The notes beneath the pieces were generated by a model. The model worked only from the letters and a program-made list of their open reading frames with translations. It was not told where the DNA came from and did no database searches. A DNA stretch of 64,000 nt from an uncultured Bacilli bacterium (GTDB taxonomy: Bacteria > Bacillota_I > Bacilli_A > RF39 > UBA660): the NCBI GenBank assembly GCA_934177995.1, contig CAKPPW010000004.1, positions 5,323-69,322 of the forward strand. Reading direction: 5' to 3'. The number at the start of each line of letters is the position of its first letter. Within the stretch, counting starts at the first letter, position 1. Shown one piece after another: positions 43,749 through 50,645 of this stretch. The translations under genes were made by a program, and so were the position numbers.

Positions 43749-44333
43749 ATGAAGGATGAAGTTTTATATAAAATATCAAGACCAGTAATTAAAGTACTAT
43801 TTAATTTCTTTTATAGACCAACTTATATAGGAAGAGAAAATATCCCTTCTAGTGGTAGTTTTGTTTTAGCAGGTAATCATACAAGTTATCTAGATCCATT
43901 ACTGTTAATGTCATCTTATAAAAGAACTATTCACTTTCTAGCAAAAGATAGTTTAATAAAAGGAGTTAAAGGATTAATCTTTAAACATATGGGTATAATT
44001 CCTGTTAATAGAAAGATTCATGATAAAGATGCTTTAAGTGAAGCTAAAAGAGCATTAAGTAATAATCAAGTAATAGGTATATTTCCAGAAGGGACTATTA
44101 ATAGAACAAAAGATGTGACTCTTCCTTTTAAAATAGGAGCCGTTAAAATGGCGAAAGATACAGATTCTTTACTAGTACCTTTTACGATAACTAATAAATA
44201 TAAACTATTTAGAAAAAGTGTCACTATTGAGTTTTATAAACCATATAAAGTAGTAGATAATCTAGATATAGAAAATAATAAATTAAGAAGTTTTATTAGT
44301 AGTGAACTTAAAAGAAAGAAGGTTAACAATTGA
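43749..44333 (+). CDS. 1-acyl-sn-glycerol-3-phosphate acyltransferase (PlsC family)
   Basis: 194 residues. Catalytic NHTSYLD (HX4D, about 39-45), FLAKDSL, and the substrate-binding FPEGTINRT (about 119-127) are all present. It makes phosphatidic acid or a related lipid from a lysophospholipid and acyl donor, at the cytoplasmic membrane. The gene overlaps the acyl-CoA ligase gene by four bases and is followed by a second PlsC gene. Shorter than many PlsC enzymes but complete in motifs. The symbol is not assigned because two copies are present. Confidence 0.9.
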   Translation: MKDEVLYKISRPVIKVLFNFFYRPTYIGRENIPSSGSFVLAGNHTSYLDPLLLMSSYKRTIHFLAKDSLIKGVKGLIFKHMGIIPVNRKIHDKDALSEAKRALSNNQVIGIFPEGTINRTKDVTLPFKIGAVKMAKDTDSLLVPFTITNKYKLFRKSVTIEFYKPYKVVDNLDIENNKLRSFISSELKRKKVNN

Positions 44334-46099
44334 GTATATTAGATATGAAGTTTTTTAGATTTTTAGGATTTAAGAAGAAGCCTAAGGCTCCTTGGAGTAA
44401 ATACTATAAGAAAGGGGATATGAATCTTTATATACCAGATATATCTTTGTATGATAATTTTAAAAGAAATATGAAGAAGTATCCTAATAATAATGCTTTT
44501 GATTATTTTGGAAAGAAGACTACTTATAGAGATTTATTAAGAGAAGTTGATTTATGTGCTAATTCTTTCTTAAGTTATGGAATAAGAAAGAATGATGTAG
44601 TAACTATTTGTATGCCTAATACTCCAGAAGGGGTTATTTCTTTTCTAGCTTTAAATAAGATAGGAGCTATATCTAATATGCTTCATCCTTTAGCTAGTGA
44701 GAATGAAATAAGGGATGATTTAATTAATACAGGATCAGTTATGATGGTTTTAATTGATATGGATTATGATAAGTTAAAGAATGTGATTGAAGAGACAGAT
44801 GTTTATAAGATAATACTAGTAAGACCAAGTGACTCGATGCCATTCTTAACTAAAGTTGGATATAATCTATCAATAGGGTTAAAAACTAAATTACCTAAGA
44901 ATAACAGTAAATATGTTTATTGGGATCAGTTTATGAATAGTGGTAAGAATTATAAGAGTGATTATCATTTTCTAGGCAGAAAAAACTCTCCAGCGGTTAT
45001 GCTTCATAGTGGTGGATCTACTGGTAGTCCTAAGGCGATTGTTTTATCAAATGGTAATTTTATTGCTCTAACTGAACAAGCAAAGATTGTCTTTGATGAG
45101 TTAGAAGTAGGGGACAAATGTTTATCAATAATGCCTATTTTTCATGGCTTTGGTTTAGGCGTATGTGTTTATGCACCATTATGTGTAGGAGCAGAATGTA
45201 TTTTAATTCCCCAGTTTAAAGCCCAAGAGTTTGATAAGATTTTAATGAAGCATAGACCAGAATTTGTAATTGGTGTTCCTACTTTATTTGAAGCAATGAT
45301 GAAAAGTGAAAGACAAGATAGGATTAAACTTAATTATATAAAATATATTATATCTGGTGGTGACACCTTAAGTCTTAGTCTAGAAAAAAGAATAAATAAA
45401 TACTTAAGTGAACATGGAGCAAGTACTAGAATAGTGCAAGGTTATGGAATGAGTGAATGTTTAGCAGCTGTTTGTCTAGGATTTAAAAACATCTTAGAAT
45501 ATGGTTCAATTGGTATTCCTTTTCCAGGATGTTATATTGGTATATTTAATGATTCAGATATCGAAGTACCATATGGTAGTGAGGGAGAAATTTGTATCAG
45601 TGGACCTAATGTCATGCTAGGATACTATAATAACGAGAAAGAGACTAATGGAGCTCTTCATATTCATGATGATGGTAATGTCTGGCTTCATTCTGGTGAC
45701 TTAGGAGTAATGGATAAAAATGGTTTTATAAAGTATACCGGTCGTTTAAAAAGACTAATAGTAACATCTGGTTATAATGTCTATCCAGTACAAATAGAAG
45801 AAGTATTAGAGAAACATCCAGCAGTTATGCTATCTAGTGTGGTAGGTATTCCGCATCCTTATAAACAAGAAGTACCGAAAGCGTTTATTGTTTTAAATAA
45901 AGGATATAGAGAAACTGAGGAACTAGTTAAAGAATTAAAAGAACTTTGTAGTAAAAACTTACCAAGATATGCCAAAGTATATGAATATGAGTTTAGAAAG
46001 TCACTACCTAGAACAATGGTAGGTAAAGTTGATTTTAGAAAACTACAAGAAGAAAACAATAAACTAAGGAGGGAAGAACGTGGGAAAGAAAAGATTTAA
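44330..46099 (+). CDS. AMP-binding acyl-CoA/acyl-ACP synthetase
   Basis: 589 residues of the ANL superfamily. The P-loop-like A3 motif reads MLHSGGSTGSPKAIVLS (about 222-238), followed by GYGMSECLA (about 380), SGDLGVMDKNGFIKYTGR (about 462-479) and the C-terminal Lys in RTMVGKVDF. It activates a carboxylic acid, most likely a fatty acid, with ATP. TTG start with AAGAAGG seven bases upstream. Sandwiched between two PlsC genes with overlaps, it probably supplies acyl donors to them or recycles fatty acids. Confidence 0.9.
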   Translation: MSILDMKFFRFLGFKKKPKAPWSKYYKKGDMNLYIPDISLYDNFKRNMKKYPNNNAFDYFGKKTTYRDLLREVDLCANSFLSYGIRKNDVVTICMPNTPEGVISFLALNKIGAISNMLHPLASENEIRDDLINTGSVMMVLIDMDYDKLKNVIEETDVYKIILVRPSDSMPFLTKVGYNLSIGLKTKLPKNNSKYVYWDQFMNSGKNYKSDYHFLGRKNSPAVMLHSGGSTGSPKAIVLSNGNFIALTEQAKIVFDELEVGDKCLSIMPIFHGFGLGVCVYAPLCVGAECILIPQFKAQEFDKILMKHRPEFVIGVPTLFEAMMKSERQDRIKLNYIKYIISGGDTLSLSLEKRINKYLSEHGASTRIVQGYGMSECLAAVCLGFKNILEYGSIGIPFPGCYIGIFNDSDIEVPYGSEGEICISGPNVMLGYYNNEKETNGALHIHDDGNVWLHSGDLGVMDKNGFIKYTGRLKRLIVTSGYNVYPVQIEEVLEKHPAVMLSSVVGIPHPYKQEVPKAFIVLNKGYRETEELVKELKELCSKNLPRYAKVYEYEFRKSLPRTMVGKVDFRKLQEENNKLRREERGKEKI

Positions 46100-46688
46100 A
46101 GGAGAGATAGGTTACTCATTATTAACACCTATTATGCGAGTACTATTTAGTCTTTATTATAATCCTAAGATAATTAATAAAGAAGTAATACCGAAAGAAG
46201 GACCTATCTTAATAGTAGGTAACCATAAACATATTTATGATCAATGTCTAACGATAATGGCTACTAAAAGAGTAATCCACTATATGGCTAAGAAAGAATA
46301 CTTTGACGGTAAAATGGCTTGGTTTTTCAAACTAGTTGGTTGTATTCCGGTTGATAGGAGTATAAAAGATCATAATGCTACTGATAAAGCTTTAAAAGTA
46401 TTAAATAGTGGAGGAGCTATAGGATTATTCCCTGAAGGAACTAGAAATAAAACAAAAGATGTTTTCTTGCTACCATTTAAGTTTGGAACGGTATCCATGG
46501 CTAAAAAGACTAATGCTACTATCATCCCTTTCGGACTTACTGGAGACTATAAATTTAGAAGTAAAAACTTAACTATTAGATATGGTACTCCTTTTAAAGT
46601 AGGAGATATGGATTTAGAAGATGCTAATAAGAAGTTATATGAAGAAGTAGAAAAACTAATGCGGGAAAATTTAAAAGAAAATGAATAA
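46080..46688 (+). CDS. Second PlsC-family acyltransferase
   Basis: 202 residues, with NHKHIYDQ (HX4D) at about 45-52, MAKKEYF, and FPEGTRNKTKD at about 121-131. It is clearly related to the PlsC encoded 1.7 kb upstream but not identical. The GTG start has GGAGGG six bases upstream and lies inside the end of the ligase gene. Its own stop overlaps the ATG of the following transporter gene. Two acyltransferases flanking one ligase suggest two different acylation steps in one lipid pathway. Confidence 0.9.
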   Translation: MGKKRFKGEIGYSLLTPIMRVLFSLYYNPKIINKEVIPKEGPILIVGNHKHIYDQCLTIMATKRVIHYMAKKEYFDGKMAWFFKLVGCIPVDRSIKDHNATDKALKVLNSGGAIGLFPEGTRNKTKDVFLLPFKFGTVSMAKKTNATIIPFGLTGDYKFRSKNLTIRYGTPFKVGDMDLEDANKKLYEEVEKLMRENLKENE

Positions 46689-47354
46689 TTTAGTTATATC
46701 AATAGTATATTTACTACTTACTTTTTCTCTTACTGTGTTAATTTATAAAAGGTCAGGTAGAGTGGGATTATATATCTTTATGTCAGTTTCTGTGATTATT
46801 TCTAATATTGAAACTATTAAACTGATTGATTTTTATGGAATAACGGTATCTTTAGGAAATATTAGTTATGGATCAATCTTTTTAATAACTGATATATTAA
46901 GTGAAAAGTATGGAAAAAAATCTTGTAAAAAAGCTATTAGATTTAGTTTTCTAATGATGATTATCTTTACTATTTCTATGAAACTGTTTTTATCTTACAC
47001 TCCTAGTAGTATTGATAATTCAAATAAAGCTTTTTAACAATCTTTAACTATATGCCAAGAATAACTGTTGCTAGTCTTCTAGCTTACTATATTAGTAGTA
47101 GTTGTGATGCTTACTTATATAGTTATCTTAAAAATAAGTACAATAAGATTTTTATTAGTAATAATTTAAGTACTTTTATAAGTCAAATAATAGATACTTT
47201 TATCTTCTGTACCATAAGTTTTTTTAATACTATGTCAGTAAAAGACTTAGTGTCACTTGGTCTATCTATGTTAATATTTAAATGGTTAATAGCACTTTTA
47301 GATACGCCTTTTATGTATCTTGCTAACTCTATTAAGAAAGTAGGAGAGTTGTAA
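46681..47354 (+). pseudogene. Frameshifted VUT-family (queuosine precursor-type) transporter
   Basis: The first 118 codons (ending SIDNSNKAF-stop) and the frame at 47052-47354 (PRITVASLLAYYISSSCDAY, the family-typical helix) together form one VUT/YhhQ-like membrane protein of about 224 residues. Adding one T to the T5 run at 47031-47035 restores the reading NKAFLTIFNYMPRITVA. FGYGSIFLITDILSEKYGKK-type sequence in the first part (GSIFLITDILSEKYGKK) is also conserved in the family, which imports preQ0/preQ1-like queuosine precursors. ATG overlaps the PlsC stop. Confidence 0.8.
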
Positions 47355-47414
47355 ACTAGTTTTGACAATATAATACATATTTGGTAATATTAGAAAAAAG
47401 AAAGGGGTGAGTTT

Positions 47415-48134
47415 ATGATTTATCAAGATTTTTTATTAAGAATAATAGTTACTTTTGCTCTTGGTTTTGCTATTGGGCTTGAAAGACAATGGCGAAGAAG
47501 AGTAATTGGATTAAGAACTAATGTATTAGTATGTTTAGGTTCATTTCTTTTTGTAAGCTTTTCTCTACTTAGCAATGCTAAAGATGTATCAAGAATAGCT
47601 GCCCAAGTAGTGTCTGGTATTGGTTTTTTAGGAGCAGGCGTTATCTTAAAAGATAAAGGTAATATTAAAGGACTTGATACAGCTGCTACCTTATGGTGTG
47701 ATGCAGCTATTGGTACTTTATGTGCAGCAGGCTTTCTACTAGAGGCTTTAGTTGGAACATTATTTATTTTAATAGCTAATATTATTTTAAGAAACATAAC
47801 CCGTAAACTAAATTTAAAACATATTGAAAAAATGCAATATGATAAATATAGGTTAAAAGTAGTTGCCAATGAAGAACAAGAATTTCTAATTAGAACATTA
47901 ATAAGTCAAGGTACTAACAAGACAGAAGCTAGTTTAATAAGTGTTGATACTACTGATTTAGAAGATGGTAAAATGAGAATATCAGCAACTTTTAATGCCC
48001 CAAAAGATAATAATTCATCATTAGAAGAGCTAGTTAATAGAATTGTAATAGAACCAGGTATTATCTCTTCTGGCTGGAAAAAGATAACAGATACTAAAAA
48101 TATAGAAGAAATGTTGGATGAAGAAGATATTTAA
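47415..48134 (+). CDS. MgtC/SapB family membrane protein
   Basis: 239 residues. Four N-terminal transmembrane helices with the family signatures GFAIGLERQWRRRVIGLRTN (about 16-35) and GIGFLGAGVILKDKGNIKGL (about 69-88), followed by a C-terminal cytoplasmic ACT-like domain (about 145-225). MgtC-family proteins are implicated in magnesium homeostasis and modulation of ATP synthase; the exact role is not predictable here. AGGGGTGAG precedes the ATG. Last gene before the long regulatory-looking intergenic region. Confidence 0.92.
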   Translation: MIYQDFLLRIIVTFALGFAIGLERQWRRRVIGLRTNVLVCLGSFLFVSFSLLSNAKDVSRIAAQVVSGIGFLGAGVILKDKGNIKGLDTAATLWCDAAIGTLCAAGFLLEALVGTLFILIANIILRNITRKLNLKHIEKMQYDKYRLKVVANEEQEFLIRTLISQGTNKTEASLISVDTTDLEDGKMRISATFNAPKDNNSSLEELVNRIVIEPGIISSGWKKITDTKNIEEMLDEEDI

Positions 48135-48149
48135 GATATTGATCATTGA

Positions 48150-48185
48150 TGCTGATTGACACATAAATGTTGATTGACACATAAA
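48150..48185 (+). repeat. 18-bp tandem repeat, two copies
   Basis: TGCTGATTGACACATAAA (48150-48167) is followed directly by TGTTGATTGACACATAAA (48168-48185), one difference. It begins 16 bases after the mgtC stop codon. A shorter ATTGATCATTGAT precedes it. Confidence 0.85.
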
Positions 48186-48248
48186 AATATACAAATACTA
48201 TACCTAAAATTGCAAAATAAAATGTAAAAAAATATGTTTGATTAACTA

Positions 48249-48277
48249 TTGATTAACCTTATTATATTTGATATGAT
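48249..48277 (+). promoter_or_regulatory. Putative promoter of the leader transcript
   Basis: TTGATT (48249-48254) and TATGAT (48272-48277) with a 17-base spacer. It would drive an RNA of about 220 bases ending at the terminator at 48506. Confidence 0.45.
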
Positions 48278-48309
48278 ATAGTTGTAGAAACTAAGAAAAT
48301 GATAAAAAG

Positions 48310-48353
48310 TGTACATTTTAATTTGCAACTATACTGTACATTTTAATTCGCAA
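48310..48353 (+). repeat. Paired 19-bp direct repeat
   Basis: TGTACATTTTAATTTGCAA (48310-48328) and TGTACATTTTAATTCGCAA (48335-48353) differ at one base and are spaced 25 bases start to start. Repeats of this kind beginning TGT occur at the ends of IS21-like elements, and they could equally be binding sites for a regulator. Confidence 0.8.
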
Positions 48354-48367
48354 ATCAAAAGAAAAAT

Positions 48368-48456
48368 AAGAAAGTAGAGGTGACCCACTCATGGATAATA
48401 TAAGTTTACATCTAGTTAACATGGGGGGGGGTATTAAGTAACAAAACTACTTTCTT
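48368..48456 (+). ncRNA. Candidate structured leader RNA closed by a 10-bp stem
   Basis: AAGAAAGTAG (48368-48377) pairs perfectly with CTACTTTCTT (48447-48456). Inside are a strong ribosome binding site, a 16-codon ORF and a run of nine G that can pair with CCC at 48384-48386. A terminator follows. The layout resembles attenuation leaders; no known Rfam class is recognised by me. Confidence 0.45.
48391..48441 (+). CDS. Candidate 16-residue leader peptide MDNISLHLVNMGGGIK
   Basis: AGAGGTGA (48376-48383) lies seven bases before the ATG, an ideal ribosome binding site. Codons near the end are ATG GGG GGG GGT ATT AAG TAA; GGG is rare in this AT-rich DNA, so ribosomes might pause there. The nine-G run also makes the frame prone to slippage. 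The peptide has no recognised family. It sits inside the closed stem described separately. Confidence 0.45.
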   Translation: MDNISLHLVNMGGGIK

Positions 48457-48471
48457 TTATTGTGTAGTAAT

Positions 48472-48506
48472 AAAGATAGAGCTATGAGACTAGTCCTATC
48501 TTTTTT
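48472..48506 (+). terminator. Intrinsic terminator after the leader RNA
   Basis: AAAGATAG pairs with CTATCTTT around a 16-base loop and the stem is followed by more T. It lies about 115 bases before the next small ORF. Confidence 0.75.
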
Positions 48507-48622
48507 GCTATGCTCCAAAAATGGTTATATAGCCAAATGTCTAAATACAATTTTTATGATATGATTAAAATGTCAAGAATAATGATATTTATAAAATAAA
48601 GAATGGAAGGTGTGAGACAGTG

Positions 48623-48730
48623 ATGAGAGCAGTAATATCAAACTGTCAAAGTAATAAATTAACGATAAAAAGGTATGAATCTATCATTTTGAGTAATACT
48701 AAAATAAAAGGGGTGGTAGAAGATGAATAA
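48623..48730 (+). CDS. Small ORF (35 residues) overlapping the surface protein start
   Basis: Starts at ATG 48623 (or GTG 48620) after GGAAGGTG. It encodes a basic 35-residue peptide beginning MRAVISNCQSNKL and ending KGVVEDE. Its last codons contain the ATG of the 625-residue surface protein (48723), overlapping it by eight bases, and the AGGGGTGGTAG within it is that gene's ribosome binding site. This is a translational-coupling arrangement. No family recognised; the coding status is uncertain. Confidence 0.45.
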   Translation: MRAVISNCQSNKLTIKRYESIILSNTKIKGVVEDE

Positions 48731-50600
48731 GGGAAAGCTAAAAAATATATTAACGGTAGCAACATCAATATTTTTATTAATAATTGTAATAGGAATCAGT
48801 TATTCAGCCTTTATCTATAGTGGAATAGGTAAGAAAGAAAATACAATTACAACCGGAGCAATAACGATGCTTTATACTGAAAGTAATAATACTATATCAA
48901 TAAATAATGCTTTGCCTACAACAGATAATACTGGTAAGACTAGAAAAAATAGTGGAGAGTATTTTGACTTTTCTGTCAAGTCATCTATCATTGGAAATAC
49001 CGATATCAACTATGAAATAGCAGCTAAGGAAGAAACAGGTAATACTTTTAGTGGTAATAATATTAAGTATTACTTAACTACTGTAGATAGTGCTGGGAAA
49101 GAAAAAGAAGTAATGGCTCCAAGAATTTACTATGAAGAACCATCAGGAAATGTTTATACAGGAAGACCTGCTGACATGATGAGTTTATATACAGGTAATT
49201 TAAATCAACAAGGAGAGACAACAATTAATTATAGATTAAGAATCTGGGTAGATGAGAATTATAATCCACAGAATGATAATGGTGGATTAACCTACAAAGT
49301 AAGAGTAAATGTTTATGGACAAACTTCAGATACTGTTGCTCAAGCAGAAGATACTTATTGTAAAGATAATGGCTTTACTACTTTATCAGATTGTATGTTA
49401 GTAATGAATAATCATGAAGCAACAGTAGAATCTGCTAAGACTGCTATAAAAGTCAAAGGGACACCTGATTTTAGTAAAATAGCACCAAATGATAGTGAAA
49501 CTGATGGACTATATATGACAGAAGATGATGATGGAGAAAGTTACTATTATAGAGGGGCAGTAAAGAATAACTATGTATCCTTTGCCGGATTTATCTGGAG
49601 AATCATCAGACGTAATGGAGATGGTTCTGTCAGAATGATTTATTCTGGTAAGAGTACATCTGATACTGGAGATAATACGATGATAGGTAACTCACAATTT
49701 AATAGTAAATACTGGGATCCAACCTATGTAGGATATAAATATAATGAAAACTTTTCATTACATGAAAATAATGGAACTACAACATATAATTGGTTTACCA
49801 ATAATCAAAAATATAATTATGGAACAGGATACACTTTTGATGAGTCAACTAAAAAATTTACTTTAACAGGAGATATAAAACAATTAACCTGGACTGATAA
49901 TCACGATGAGATAGTAAATAATCAGTTATATAGTTGTTTAGAAACTAGTTGTAATGTAGTTTATAAAGTAACGGGATATAGTAATGCTACTACAATGATA
50001 GTACAACCAATAAGTTATAGTTCTAATAGTTTAGTAGATGCTCAGACCAATACAACAGACTCACCAATAAAAACAAAATTAGATAGTTGGTATCAAAATA
50101 ATCTTACAAACTATACTTCATATTTAGCAGATACAACTTTCTGTAATGATAGGAGTATGGTATCAGGTTCAGGATATTTAACAACACCTAGTACTGTTTA
50201 TTCGGCTTATAGACGTATACAAGATAATAAGGCTCCAAGCTTAAAATGTAGTCAGGAAAATGATAGATTTAAAGTGTCAAGTGAGAGTGCTAAACTTAAT
50301 TATCCGGTAGGATTAATTCTAGCCGATGAAGTAGCCTTAGCGGGTGGAAAGTCAGGTTATGCTAATAGTAATTATTATCTATATAATGGAAAGTACTTCT
50401 GGACACTTTCTCCGTCTCACTTCGATTCTTACGGCTCGACTGTTATCGTTTGGCGTGTGGTGTCATCAGGAAGCTTGCATCCGTGGGATTACGTAGCCTA
50501 TTCTGATGGGGTCCGTCCAGTTATAAATATCAAGCAAGATGTAACTATCTCTAAGGGTGATGGAACGGCACTAAATCCATATGTCGTAAAAACTGAGTAA
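48723..50600 (+). CDS. Surface protein with TasA-like N-terminus and DGR-type variable C-terminus
   Basis: 625 residues. A membrane-spanning signal segment lies at about 9-31 and is followed by a TasA/camelysin-like start of the mature part (GKKENTITTGAITMLYTESN). The middle holds a beta-rich domain and several Cys pairs. The C-terminal about 330 residues resemble DUF6273/C-type-lectin-like modules (FAGFIWRIIRRNGDGSVRMIY; YPVGLILADEVALAGG) and end with WTLSPSHFDSYGSTVIVWRV and then GVRPVINIK. The DNA for that last part (about 50398-50520) is 52% GC and 15% A by hand count, against about 33% GC on either side. That pattern is typical of a DGR variable repeat. Probably exported and ligand binding. 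Confidence 0.8.
   Translation: MNKGKLKNILTVATSIFLLIIVIGISYSAFIYSGIGKKENTITTGAITMLYTESNNTISINNALPTTDNTGKTRKNSGEYFDFSVKSSIIGNTDINYEIAAKEETGNTFSGNNIKYYLTTVDSAGKEKEVMAPRIYYEEPSGNVYTGRPADMMSLYTGNLNQQGETTINYRLRIWVDENYNPQNDNGGLTYKVRVNVYGQTSDTVAQAEDTYCKDNGFTTLSDCMLVMNNHEATVESAKTAIKVKGTPDFSKIAPNDSETDGLYMTEDDDGESYYYRGAVKNNYVSFAGFIWRIIRRNGDGSVRMIYSGKSTSDTGDNTMIGNSQFNSKYWDPTYVGYKYNENFSLHENNGTTTYNWFTNNQKYNYGTGYTFDESTKKFTLTGDIKQLTWTDNHDEIVNNQLYSCLETSCNVVYKVTGYSNATTMIVQPISYSSNSLVDAQTNTTDSPIKTKLDSWYQNNLTNYTSYLADTTFCNDRSMVSGSGYLTTPSTVYSAYRRIQDNKAPSLKCSQENDRFKVSSESAKLNYPVGLILADEVALAGGKSGYANSNYYLYNGKYFWTLSPSHFDSYGSTVIVWRVVSSGSLHPWDYVAYSDGVRPVINIKQDVTISKGDGTALNPYVVKTE
50398..50523 (+). repeat. Probable diversity-generating-retroelement variable repeat (VR)
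   Basis: Hand counts: 63 of 120 bases at 50401-50520 are G or C and only 18 are A, while the 60 bases before have 19 G+C and 20 A and the 60 bases after have 21 G+C. The segment sits at the 3' end of a lectin-like gene and ends in a GC-rich GATGGGGTCCGTCCAG (GVRP), where an initiation-of-mutagenic-homing site is expected. No template repeat or reverse transcriptase is in this window. Confidence 0.6.
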
Positions 50601-50604
50601 AATT

Positions 50605-50645
50605 AAATAGATAGGTTAAAACTGTTTTAGTTACCTATCTTTTAA
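50605..50645 (+). terminator. Bidirectional terminator between the surface protein gene and rarA
   Basis: AGATAGGT pairs with ACCTATCT, with an inner AAAAC/GTTTT stem and a small bulge, flanked by A and T runs. It contains the rarA stop codon. Confidence 0.75.

Noticed and set aside
47423..47869. Minus-strand open frame of 148 codons over mgtC
   Set aside because: Antisense shadow of a well-supported MgtC membrane protein; no start signals.
48310..48353. Intact insertion sequence
   Set aside because: No transposase gene or matching inverted end is found; only the two short repeats are present.
48135..50600. Complete diversity-generating retroelement
   Set aside because: Only the target gene with a variable-repeat-like segment is present. 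No reverse transcriptase, avd gene or template repeat was found on either strand of the window.
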